Source: Bryobacteraceae bacterium
GTDB taxonomy: Bacteria; Acidobacteriota; Terriglobia; Bryobacterales; Bryobacteraceae
Direction of reading: 5' to 3'
DNA length: 6,808 nucleotides
Assembly: GCA_030036985.1 (NCBI GenBank)
Contig: JASHSD010000142.1
Span: forward strand, 1 to 6,808
Made by a program: the position numbers and the translations under genes. The notes under the pieces are model-generated. The model was not told the origin of the DNA and made no database searches. It saw nothing but the letters and a program-made list of their open reading frames with translations. How positions within the stretch are numbered: position 1 is the first letter of the stretch; each line of letters begins with the position of its first letter. Positions 1 through 6,151 of the stretch are shown here, one piece after another.

Positions 1-2
1 AG

Positions 3-341
3 AACAGCTTTTCCGAGCTTTTCCAGCTGACTGACTTCTGGGTCCAGTATTACGGCCCCGAAGCCGCGGGCTGGGAATATGTGGGCTTCGGCAACGTGCT
101 GGATTCAGCCGGAACCGGCTGGGGAGAGGAGGAGCTTGATGTCCGCAATCCCCCGCTCGGCGCGGACGGCGCCTACAGCACGTACTTCAATTTCGGCAAC
201 TGCCTCGCCTGCTCAGCCTCCAACAACTTCGATTTTCTGGTGAACGCCAGTTCTGTTTCGAACACGCCCGAACCGGCCACCGGGGCTTTGCTCGGCGTGG
301 CGTTGGTTGCGGTGGGGCTATGGCGCAGGCGCCGCACCTGA
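3..341 (+). CDS. PEP-CTERM sorting domain protein, C-terminal part (5' truncated)
   Basis: The reading frame is open from the left edge of the window, so the start lies outside; 112 residues are visible. The last 24 residues form a PEP-CTERM signal: a PEP triplet (in NTPEPATG), then a hydrophobic segment (about ALLGVALVAVGLW), then a basic tail WRRRRT. In this family the signal is recognised in the inner membrane by an exosortase, which cleaves and passes the protein on to the cell surface or exterior. The visible upstream part is rich in Gly, Asn, Phe, Tyr and Ser, with two Cys in NCLACSASNN, typical of the low-complexity secreted bodies of these proteins; it shows no catalytic motif I recognise. 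A GTG at 81 could be taken as a start, but the frame continues well upstream of it and the protein would lack a signal peptide, so I treat the gene as partial. Its end overlaps the convergent kinase gene by 24 bp. The cargo function is unknown. Confidence 0.85.
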   Translation, partial: NSFSELFQLTDFWVQYYGPEAAGWEYVGFGNVLDSAGTGWGEEELDVRNPPLGADGAYSTYFNFGNCLACSASNNFDFLVNASSVSNTPEPATGALLGVALVAVGLWRRRRT

Positions 342-3167
342 TGGCTTTGCCGTGCGCTTGCTGTTCAGTCTGAGGAGCGCAACGGCGGCGCCATGGCGAT
401 ACGCGGGACGCGGATCGGCTTCAAGGGCATGCAGGCTTTGCGCTGCCGGCGCTTCGCCCTCCCGGCCGCGTCCCGACACTTTCAGGCATTCTCCGTACGC
501 ATTTTCCGCCTCTGCGATCTGCCATGCGGGCAGCGGAAAAGGTTCATGCCTGACCGCGTCGAGCGCGCCGCGCAGCAACGGTTCCGCCTCGCTCGCCTTC
601 CCTTCCGCGATCAGCGCCTCGCCCAGCCGCACCTCCGCTGTTGCAATCGCCGGATGCCCCGGCCAAAGCATCTTCCTTCGAATATCGAGAGCCTGACGCA
701 GCAACGGCTCGGCACTCGCCGCATCTCCCGCAAAAGCGCGATCCTCGGCCACCTCGATCAGCGAATCGGCGAACGCCGGCGTACCAGCCCCGCCCAGCTT
801 CCGCCGCAGCGCCAGCGCCGATTGCGCAAACTGCTCCGCCGCACCATAGTTGCCCTGGTCGAACCGCAATATGCCGCGATTGGCAGTGATCGCAGCCGCC
901 GCCCACGTCTCCTCCGCATTCGCCCCGCGCAGCAGATTCAGCGCGCGATTGTATTCGTCATCGGCCTGCTGCCACGCGCCCTTTGCTTCCAGCACCCGCG
1001 CCTCATTATTCATCAGTGCCGCAATGCGCGGATTGTCCGCGCCGATCCGCTCCCGGTCGATCGCGAGCGCTTCCTTGAAGAGCGGCTCGGCCTTTCGCCA
1101 GTCCCCCTGTTCGATATCGATGTATCCAAGATTATTCAGCGAGAGCACGTAATCGGGGTGTTTGGTCCCGAGCACCGCCCGCCGGATGTCGGCCGCTTCG
1201 CGAATCATTTTCTCCGCGCCGCTCAAGTCGCCGCGGTCGATCAGCGCGCTCCCGAGATTGTGCAGGCTGATCGCATAATCGGGGCTTCTCGGACCTTTCG
1301 TGCGCCGGAAAATATCCGCCGATTCCTGCAGCAACTCGCGCGCTTCGTCGAACCCGCCCTTGCGTTCCAGCGTCAGCGCCAGATAATTGCGTGTATCGGC
1401 GCCGTAATCGGGCCCGTTCGCCCGGTCGATCGCGAGCGTCTTCCGCAGAAGGGAAATCGCCTGATCGTCTTTCGCCTGCCAGTAGTAGCATTCGCCCAGC
1501 TCCGCCATTACCGCCGCGGTTTGGGGACTCCTCGGTCCGAAAGCGGCCGTCCGCGAAGCGATCACGCGTTCGAGCAAAGGCTCCGCCTGCGCGTACTGAC
1601 CCTTATCGCGATAGAGTTCGCCCAGAAGCTCGATGGTCCTCAGCGTCTCGGGAGCGTTGGCGCCGCGCGAAGCGGTCTCGAGGCGCAATGCCTTCTGCGC
1701 CAAAGCCAGCGATTGGTCCGCCAGGCCCAGCGACCGATAGGCTTCCGCAATCGTTTCGGTAAGCGAAGCGCGCACCTCCGGCTCGCCGCCGAGTTCGCGA
1801 TCGATTCGCCCCGCGGCGCGGTCCAGCAGCGTTCGAGCGGTGATCGTCTGCCCCAGCGCGACCTCCGGCGTCGCCGCCTGAAACATGCCGGCGAGAAACT
1901 GGCGTTCGCGGTCGGCAGTTTCCCGCTGCCGGTACGCGCGCTTCGCCAGCACTCCCATGCCGATTCCGAAGCCCGCCAGCGCCAGAGCAAAAAGCGCCGC
2001 GGCGATTACGCCCGCTCTGTGCCGACGCACGAACGCGCCAGCCTTGTAGCTCCACGTCGCCGTGCGCGCCTGCAGAGGATAGCCCTCGATGTATGCCTCC
2101 ACGTCGGCCGAAAACTGTTCGATGGATGCGTAGCGGCGTTCCGGTTCCTTGCGAATCGCCATCATCACGATGCGATCCAAATCGCCGCGCAGCTGCCGCA
2201 CTTCAGGCCCTTTTGCCGCGACGCTCGGAGGCGCGGGAGTCTCATCGCAGATCAGCCGTGCGATCTCTAGCGGGTTGTCGGTTTTTGCGCGGAACGGCCG
2301 CGCCCCGGACAACAACTCATAGAGCAGAACGCCCATCGCATACACGTCCGCAGCCGTGGTCACGGGCTCGCCCCGCACTTGTTCGGGGCTGGCATATTCC
2401 GGGGTCATCAGCAATTGGCTGGCGCGCGTGCGGGCCTCGCCCGCGAATTCCGGATCGAGCAGCCTTGCGATGCCGAAATCGAGCAGCTTCGGCGCCCCCA
2501 CGGGCGTCACGAGAATGTTGCCCGGTTTGATATCGCGATGGATCACCAGATTGCGATGCGCGTACTCGACCGCTCCGCAGACCGTGCGAAACAGCCGCAG
2601 CCGTTCTTCGACTGAAAGTTCGCGCTGCCTGCAATAGGCATCGATGGAAACGCCCTCGACATGCTCCATGACGAGGTACGGCAGGCCTTCCGCGCTCACC
2701 CCGCCATCCAGCAGGCGCGCGATGTTCGGATGATTCAGCTTCGCCAGAATCTGCCGCTCGATGCGGAATCGTTGCAGCATGACGGGGTCGCCCCCGAAGT
2801 CCGAGCGCATGATCTTCACCGCGGCCTTCTGCTCGTAAGCCTGATCTGCGCGCCGCGCCAGATACACGCGGCCCATGCCGCCGTCGCCGATTGTTTCCAG
2901 AATCTGCCACGGACCCACGAATTTTCCGGTAATCGCCGGTCCCGCCACGATCTCGCGCGCGGCTTCGAGCGCCGGCTGCTGCAGATCGCTGAGGGTGCGT
3001 TCGGACGCGGCGAGCAGCGATTCGACCTCCTTTCGCATTGCGGCATCTCCAGCGCAGGCGTGGTCGAGGAATGCATCGCGATCGCGCGCATCCATATCGG
3101 ATGCCTGATAGAAGACGCTCTCGAGCCGTCGCCAGCGGTCGGGATCGGGACTTGCCGCGGGACTCAT
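318..3167 (-). CDS. Membrane Ser/Thr protein kinase with periplasmic-type TPR tail (PknB-like)
   Basis: A 949-residue Hanks-type kinase. Residues 11-55 are the conserved N-terminal helix (WRRLESVFYQA...EVESLLAAS) seen ahead of many acidobacterial kinases. The kinase domain spans about 86-360: glycine loop GDGGMGRVY 94-102, ATP-binding Lys118, helix-C Glu137, catalytic loop HRDIKPGN 210-217 with Asp212 and Asn217, DFG 230-232, activation-loop Thr255, and SPE 260-262 in place of APE. All catalytic residues are present, so it should be active. A membrane segment follows at about 385-407, flanked by basic residues. From about 465 to 870 there are repeated TPR units with the pattern HPDYxxSLNNLGxxxxxxGD and AExLxxEALxIxR, i.e. 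the tandem 42-residue TPR_12 type. The likely topology is cytoplasmic kinase and external TPR sensor or scaffold (inference). The start ATG lies 10 bp after the sigma factor stop, so both share a transcript; the Shine-Dalgarno is weak. The C-terminal tail overlaps the convergent PEP-CTERM gene. The input signal is unknown. Confidence 0.95.
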   Translation of the reverse strand: MSPAASPDPDRWRRLESVFYQASDMDARDRDAFLDHACAGDAAMRKEVESLLAASERTLSDLQQPALEAAREIVAGPAITGKFVGPWQILETIGDGGMGRVYLARRADQAYEQKAAVKIMRSDFGGDPVMLQRFRIERQILAKLNHPNIARLLDGGVSAEGLPYLVMEHVEGVSIDAYCRQRELSVEERLRLFRTVCGAVEYAHRNLVIHRDIKPGNILVTPVGAPKLLDFGIARLLDPEFAGEARTRASQLLMTPEYASPEQVRGEPVTTAADVYAMGVLLYELLSGARPFRAKTDNPLEIARLICDETPAPPSVAAKGPEVRQLRGDLDRIVMMAIRKEPERRYASIEQFSADVEAYIEGYPLQARTATWSYKAGAFVRRHRAGVIAAALFALALAGFGIGMGVLAKRAYRQRETADRERQFLAGMFQAATPEVALGQTITARTLLDRAAGRIDRELGGEPEVRASLTETIAEAYRSLGLADQSLALAQKALRLETASRGANAPETLRTIELLGELYRDKGQYAQAEPLLERVIASRTAAFGPRSPQTAAVMAELGECYYWQAKDDQAISLLRKTLAIDRANGPDYGADTRNYLALTLERKGGFDEARELLQESADIFRRTKGPRSPDYAISLHNLGSALIDRGDLSGAEKMIREAADIRRAVLGTKHPDYVLSLNNLGYIDIEQGDWRKAEPLFKEALAIDRERIGADNPRIAALMNNEARVLEAKGAWQQADDEYNRALNLLRGANAEETWAAAAITANRGILRFDQGNYGAAEQFAQSALALRRKLGGAGTPAFADSLIEVAEDRAFAGDAASAEPLLRQALDIRRKMLWPGHPAIATAEVRLGEALIAEGKASEAEPLLRGALDAVRHEPFPLPAWQIAEAENAYGECLKVSGRGREGEAPAAQSLHALEADPRPAYRHGAAVALLRLNSKRTAKPSGAAPAP

Positions 3168-3177
3168 GACACGGAAT

Positions 3178-3786
3178 TCAGGCGGACGCGCGCGGACCGG
3201 CCAGATCGGTGTAGAGCCATGCCTTCGCCATCTTCAGTTCACGATGGACCGTGGCTTCGGAAATGCCCAAGGCGGCGCCGGTTTCCGCATACGTCATGCC
3301 GCCGAAAAAAAGCAGTTCGATGATTTTCGCCTTGCGCTCATCGTTCGCTTCCAGCCGTGTAAGGGATTCGTCGAGGGCGGGAAGCAAATCGGTCGAAGAA
3401 TCGTCGACCAGCATCGCTTCGTCGAGATTCACGTGCCGGACGGCGCCCCCGCGTTTCTGCCGCGCCGAGCCACGGGCATAATCGACCAGGATGTTGCGCA
3501 TGACGCGCGCCGCAACCGCATAGAAGTGCACGCGGTCCTGCCACTCGCCTTCGGAAACCGCAAGCCGCAGCCACGCTTCATGCACAAGGGCCGTGGCCCG
3601 CAGCGTGTGATCCGGACGCTCGGAGCGTAACGACCGCGCCGCCAGTCTCCGCAGTTGATCGTAGACCAGCGGGACAAGCTGGTCGAACGCTTCCCGGTCG
3701 CCGCCGCTCAGTCGTTTCAGAAGCCGCGTAACCGCTTCCGGATCGAGTTGCGGAGTCGGGGATTCCGGACTGAGCTGCGTCCCCAC
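3178..3786 (-). CDS. ECF-type RNA polymerase sigma factor (TIGR02999 / Sigma70_ECF family)
   Basis: A 202-residue two-domain ECF sigma factor. Region 2 covers about residues 24-107, with TALVHEAWLRL at 65-75 and FYAVAARVMRNILVDYAR at 89-106 (core RNA polymerase and -10 binding). A linker rich in Asp and Ser follows, and region 4 covers about 140-195 with a helix-turn-helix in MTYAETGAALGISEATVHRE (164-183) that should read the -35 element. The acidic DAED motif that ordinary ECF factors carry just before the LVxExxLR helix is replaced here by R63-A64-T65-A66; in kinase-partnered ECF43 factors a threonine in this region is phosphorylated to restore RNA polymerase binding, so this gene and the adjacent kinase probably form such a pair (inference). 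The start is GTG: the codons immediately upstream in frame are ATG then TGA, which rules out a longer protein, and no other good start lies before Met96. No anti-sigma gene is present. Confidence 0.93.
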   Translation of the reverse strand: MGTQLSPESPTPQLDPEAVTRLLKRLSGGDREAFDQLVPLVYDQLRRLAARSLRSERPDHTLRATALVHEAWLRLAVSEGEWQDRVHFYAVAARVMRNILVDYARGSARQKRGGAVRHVNLDEAMLVDDSSTDLLPALDESLTRLEANDERKAKIIELLFFGGMTYAETGAALGISEATVHRELKMAKAWLYTDLAGPRASA

Positions 3787-3795
3787 TCACATCGG

Positions 3796-3801
3796 ATTTT
3801 A
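3796..3801 (-). promoter_or_regulatory. Possible -10 element of the sigma/kinase operon
   Basis: Read on the minus strand, TAAAAT lies 9 bp before the GTG start of the sigma factor, preceded directly by TG. A transcript starting 6-7 bp downstream would begin almost at the GTG, so it would be leaderless or nearly so; this fits the absence of a Shine-Dalgarno sequence. I see no convincing -35 hexamer and no GGAAC-like ECF -35. The call rests on one hexamer. Confidence 0.3.
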
Positions 3802-3859
3802 CACCCGGTCGGATGCGCCAGCCCGCATTTTGCCGAAGCGCGGCCATCCTTCGCCGGGG

Positions 3860-3865
3860 TACAAT
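3860..3865 (+). promoter_or_regulatory. -10 element of the 6S RNA candidate
   Basis: TACAAT matches five of six bases of the sigma-70 -10 consensus. It ends 4 bp before the 5' strand of the closing helix of the folded RNA at 3870, so a start 6-7 bp downstream (about 3871-3872) coincides with the predicted RNA 5' end. No clear -35 hexamer sits 16-18 bp upstream. The promoter is divergent from the sigma factor gene. Confidence 0.5.
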
Positions 3866-3869
3866 CCCA

Positions 3870-4072
3870 TTTGGGGCGTACGTGCGAAGCGGGTGACGGC
3901 CTTTCATTTTTGATCCAACACTCAAGAATGAGGGAGTCGGCTCAAGCAGCGTCTGTGCGCTAGTCCCTGCCGGGCAACCGGTGGATGACTCCTTATGGCG
4001 TTCGGTTGATTCCCACCCTTTACAAAAGGGGGTCAAAAGCGGGTCGAAGCAGCCAAGCGGGTGCGCTCCAAA
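3870..4072 (+). ncRNA. ssrS: 6S RNA candidate
   Basis: 6S RNA binds the housekeeping RNA polymerase holoenzyme by imitating an open promoter. About 203 nt here show its architecture. The ends, TTTGGGGCGTAC (3870-3881) and GTGCGCTCCAAA (4061-4072), pair over 12 bp including two G-U pairs. Inside is a large bubble: 5' strand about 3882-3912, 3' strand about 4011-4060, the latter with a small hairpin CCCTTT/AAAGGG (4016-4021/4025-4030). The apical arm opens with ATCCAAC/GTTGAT (3913-3919/4005-4010, one bulge) and AGGGAGTC/GACTCCTT (3931-3938/3987-3994), and is capped by a hairpin at 3945-3961 and a GCAA tetraloop hairpin at 3967-3984. From memory of E. coli 6S RNA, the 5' strand shares AAGCGGG and TTTCAT and the 3' strand shares CAGCC followed by a GCGG-rich run, in the right order. 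The branched apex is less typical. The length fits the family (about 160-200 nt). Homology was judged by eye. Confidence 0.7.
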
Positions 4073-4110
4073 AAATCCACCAGCAGCGTTTAGTATCCCC
4101 CGCCGGGTCC

Positions 4111-4126
4111 AGGCCCCGGGCCTTTT
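4111..4126 (+). terminator. Possible rho-independent terminator after the 6S RNA candidate
   Basis: AGGCC (4111-4115) pairs with GGCCT (4119-4123) across a CCG loop and runs into TTTT (4123-4126). It lies about 40 bp after the predicted mature 3' end, which would imply 3' trimming. The T run is short, and the same bases can alternatively pair GGCCCC (4112-4117) with GGGGCC (4132-4137), so the call is tentative. Confidence 0.35.
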
Positions 4127-4135
4127 GGCTTGGGG

Positions 4136-4150
4136 CCGACGCCTCGTCGG
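4136..4150. repeat. Short hairpin CCGAC/GTCGG
   Basis: CCGAC (4136-4140) and GTCGG (4146-4150) form a 5-bp stem with a 5-base loop, six bases before the larger palindrome at 4156. It may be part of the same repeated extragenic unit; no T tract follows on either strand. Confidence 0.35.
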
Positions 4151-4155
4151 AGGTG

Positions 4156-4175
4156 GCACAGGCTTCAGCCTGTGC
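4156..4175. repeat. REP-like palindrome
   Basis: GCACAGGCT (4156-4164) and AGCCTGTGC (4167-4175) are perfect inverted repeats separated by two bases, giving a stable hairpin of at least 8 bp on either strand. It lies 63 bp beyond the glycosylase stop and could cap that transcript, but has no T tract. Very similar CAGGCTNNAGCCTG palindromes recur between genes in several soil bacteria as REP-type elements; whether this genome repeats it cannot be seen from one copy. Confidence 0.5.
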
Positions 4176-4238
4176 TGTTGAGTTTCTATATTCCGTGACC
4201 AACAGAGTGGTTCGCTCCAAGCGCCCTGCCATGCTGCC

Positions 4239-4805
4239 CTACCTGCTGACGAATCGATTGCCTTTCACGGTGAAGCGCAGGGGCAGATCCGGACATTTGG
4301 TGATGCCAATGCGTTTTGTGACCTCGATCTCGATTGCGCGCGGAGACGCCGGGGCGCGCACGATGAGTTCGCCCCGCGTGATATCGACGCCATTGTGCGC
4401 GCGGGTGATGCCGAGCGCCTGGGTCAGTTTGCCGGGACCGGATGCCAGATCGCGATCGGTACGCGCCCGCGACCGCCGCTCACGCATGATCTCCAGACTC
4501 TCGACCGGCTCCAGCGCACGGATCAGCACACATCCGGCCTTGCCGTCCGGCTCGGCCACGATGTTCAGGCATTCGTGCATCCCGTAGGAAAGATAAACGT
4601 ACGCGTGTCCCGGCGGACCAAAGATTACCCGCGTGCGATTCGTGATCCCGACCGCCGAGTGCGAGGCGAGATCGTCTCCGCCGAGATAAGCCTCCGTCTC
4701 GACAATGATTCCCGCGGTCGGACCATGCGCCAGAACCTTGCCCAGCAGATCGCGCGCGACCTCGACCGTGCTGCGCCGGTAGAAGCTCCGTGGAAGTCCC
4801 TTCAT
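4239..4805 (-). CDS. DNA-3-methyladenine glycosylase, AAG/MPG family
   Basis: A 188-residue monofunctional base-excision repair glycosylase that removes alkylated or deaminated purines such as 3-methyladenine and hypoxanthine. The family core is complete: VETEAYLG at 35-42 holds the water-activating Glu38 and Tyr40, His49 is the base-pocket histidine, and YVYLSYG at 69-75 holds Tyr71 and the probable intercalating Tyr74 (equivalents of human AAG Glu125, Tyr127, His136, Tyr159 and Tyr162). GPGKLTQALGI (123-133) and the C-terminal FTVKGNRFVSR are also family signatures. The start was set at MKGLPRSFY: the frame stays open for 48 more codons upstream, but that extension is Arg-rich, lies inside the preceding gene and has no counterpart in the family. 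This ATG overlaps the stop of the preceding gene as ATGA, implying translational coupling. The length matches bacterial members. Confidence 0.93.
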   Translation of the reverse strand: MKGLPRSFYRRSTVEVARDLLGKVLAHGPTAGIIVETEAYLGGDDLASHSAVGITNRTRVIFGPPGHAYVYLSYGMHECLNIVAEPDGKAGCVLIRALEPVESLEIMRERRSRARTDRDLASGPGKLTQALGITRAHNGVDITRGELIVRAPASPRAIEIEVTKRIGITKCPDLPLRFTVKGNRFVSR

Positions 4806-5572
4806 GTTTTGCGGCGCGCGAAAACCATGCCGGTCCAGTGGGCGTCGACGGCGCAGATTTTGTAATCGACCAGGTCCACTTCGTTCGCGGCGCCGCGCAG
4901 GAAGGTTTCGTTGAGCAGGCTTTTGGGTCCCTTCGGCCGGACCACCCACAGCCGCGTTTTATCCGCAATCGCGCGCATGCGGCGCAGTGCCGAGAGGAAT
5001 GCTTGGGGATCGCGCACGAACCAGAGGGTCACCGGATGCACCGACGCGGGGTTCTCGATCAACTCGATGTCTTCGCCGATATCTCCGATTACGGCTTCGT
5101 AGTCGCGCGGGGGATCGATGACGGCGACGGTCGATCCCGGCTTAATTCCCAGCTTCTGCGCCTTCGTGCGTGAGGCGTAGCGTTCCATTACCGGAGGCGG
5201 AGCGACCGGATTCGGGACCGGATTGGCGCACGCAGCTTTGATCCGCGAGCAGAGTTGTTTGCGCGTGGTGAAGGTCGCGTCGGGCAACTGCTTCCGCACC
5301 GCTTCGACCTTTTCGGTCTCGCCGTCGACAAACACGATAGGAATGTGCCGCGAATATTTCGTGCGGCGAATGGCCATGGCGGCTTCGCGCCCGTGGCTGG
5401 GCAGGCGCGTCAGATCGATGACGAGCGCGTCGGGCTGGTTCTTGCGGATGGTCTTCGCGAGGAGAGGGAACGGCACATCCTCGTACTCGACCTCATAGCC
5501 GCAGGCGCGGCAGGCATCGATCAGCGGACCCGCTTCCTCCGCTTTCCAATGAATGATGCGAACGCGCGCCAT
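4802..5572 (-). CDS. Degenerate receiver domain fused to DUF3052-like domain, unknown function
   Basis: A 256-residue cytoplasmic protein with two parts. Residues 1-115 look like a response-regulator receiver fold: strand VRIIHW, helix, DALVIDLTRL with Asp53 at the phospho-acceptor position, then GREAAMAIRR and HIPIVFVDG. The acidic pair normally found after the first strand is absent (WKAEE instead), so metal-dependent phosphorylation is doubtful. After a Pro-rich linker (117-128), residues 138-256 begin KLGIKPGSTVAVIDPP, continue with TLWFVRD and LWVVRPKG, and end DLVDYKICAVDAHWTGMVFARRK, resembling DUF3052-type proteins. No DNA-binding or enzymatic motif is seen. The start at MARVRIIHW puts the first strand at the N terminus; a start 26 codons upstream would run into the divergent thpR gene. 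It overlaps the DNA glycosylase gene by ATGA, so the two are probably co-transcribed. The function is not known to me. Confidence 0.8.
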   Translation of the reverse strand: MARVRIIHWKAEEAGPLIDACRACGYEVEYEDVPFPLLAKTIRKNQPDALVIDLTRLPSHGREAAMAIRRTKYSRHIPIVFVDGETEKVEAVRKQLPDATFTTRKQLCSRIKAACANPVPNPVAPPPVMERYASRTKAQKLGIKPGSTVAVIDPPRDYEAVIGDIGEDIELIENPASVHPVTLWFVRDPQAFLSALRRMRAIADKTRLWVVRPKGPKSLLNETFLRGAANEVDLVDYKICAVDAHWTGMVFARRKT

Positions 5573-5593
5573 TACATGACAGAATAATCGACG

Positions 5594-6151
5594 ATGCGGC
5601 TGTTCACGGGGATCGCCCTGAGCCCGGATGTTCAGAGCGCCCTCGAACAAATGCTGCGGGAATTACGACCGCTCGTGCCGCTCAATTGGTCCCCGGTGGA
5701 AAATTTGCATATTACGACGAAGTTCATCGGCAAATGGCCGGAGCAGAGGTTGGATGAAATGGAGCGGGCGCTGGGTCGGATCGACTTGCCGGCCTTTGCC
5801 GTCTCGATCCGCGGGTTCGGGTATTTGCCCGATCCGCATCGCGCCAGAATGCTGTTTGCGGGCGTGCACGTAGGGCCGGAATTGGCTGAACTGGCGCGGC
5901 AGACCGAGGATGCGCTCGTCCCATTGGGTGTGGCTTGCGAAGACCGTTCTTACAATCCGCACCTGACTCTGGCGCGGATTGATCACAAATTCGTGCGCAC
6001 GCTGCGCGAACACATTGCAAACATGAAAAATCCCGATTTCGGCACGTTCCAGGTATCCGAGTTTCACCTTTATTCGAGCACTCCCCGGCCGGATGGCCGC
6101 GGATCGAGTTACCAGACGTTAGCGACGTTTCCCCTGGGTTCGCGCGCATGA
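5594..6151 (+). CDS. thpR: RNA 2',3'-cyclic phosphodiesterase (LigT/ThpR, 2H family)
   Basis: A 185-residue member of the 2H phosphoesterase superfamily that opens 2',3'-cyclic phosphate ends of RNA to 2'-phosphates; bacterial members were first noticed as 2'-5' tRNA half ligases. Both catalytic HxTx motifs are present: HITT at 39-42 (in ENLHITTKFIG) and HLTL at 123-126 (in YNPHLTLARI). The N-terminal MRLFTGIALSP and the C-terminal FHLYSS followed by GSSYQTLATFPL are typical of the ThpR subfamily, and the length is normal. The start ATG is the first in frame and lies only 21 bp from the divergent start at 5572. The stop overlaps the plsY start (ATGA), so this is the first gene of the thpR-plsY-gpsA unit. 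No strong Shine-Dalgarno sequence is evident. Confidence 0.93.
   Translation: MRLFTGIALSPDVQSALEQMLRELRPLVPLNWSPVENLHITTKFIGKWPEQRLDEMERALGRIDLPAFAVSIRGFGYLPDPHRARMLFAGVHVGPELAELARQTEDALVPLGVACEDRSYNPHLTLARIDHKFVRTLREHIANMKNPDFGTFQVSEFHLYSSTPRPDGRGSSYQTLATFPLGSRA

Larger units (their letters stand above)
3787..4238. other. Protein-free intergenic region between sigma factor and glycosylase genes
   Basis: This 452-bp gap holds no credible protein gene; open frames across it on either strand have no family resemblance and continue as shadows into neighbouring genes. It carries the divergent promoter region (3787-3870), the 6S RNA candidate (3870-4072), the possible terminator and the two inverted repeats. 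I see nothing recognisable in 4176-4238. Confidence 0.8.

Noticed and set aside
393..2270. A 625-codon open frame on the plus strand opposite the kinase gene
   Set aside because: It is antisense to the TPR and kinase region, is very rich in Arg, Gln and Leu without any family motif, and is explained by GC-rich codon use of the true gene.
3962..3990. A riboswitch, suggested by the AGTCC...GGGCAACC...GACT segment
   Set aside because: It does not match the cores of the SAM, cobalamin, TPP, FMN or c-di-GMP classes that I know, and no same-strand gene follows to be controlled.
4045..4057. Resemblance of GAAGCAGCCAAG to the SRP RNA signature
   Set aside because: The GGAAG motif and the partner strand of the SRP symmetric loop are missing, and the bases fit the 3' strand of the 6S-like fold.
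4076..4082. TCCACCA, like the 3' end of a tRNA or tmRNA
   Set aside because: No T-arm GGTTCGANTCC or acceptor partner precedes it, and no cloverleaf can be drawn.
3578..4159. A 193-codon minus-strand frame crossing the intergenic gap
   Set aside because: It overlaps the sigma factor gene out of frame, has no recognisable domain and runs through the structured RNA region.
3985..4587. A 200-codon plus-strand frame overlapping the RNA and the glycosylase gene
   Set aside because: It is antisense to the well-supported glycosylase for much of its length and has shadow-like composition.
4806..4949. A 48-codon N-terminal extension of the DNA glycosylase
   Set aside because: It is Arg-rich, lies wholly within the preceding gene and is absent from the family; the ATGA-coupled start gives a normal-length protein.
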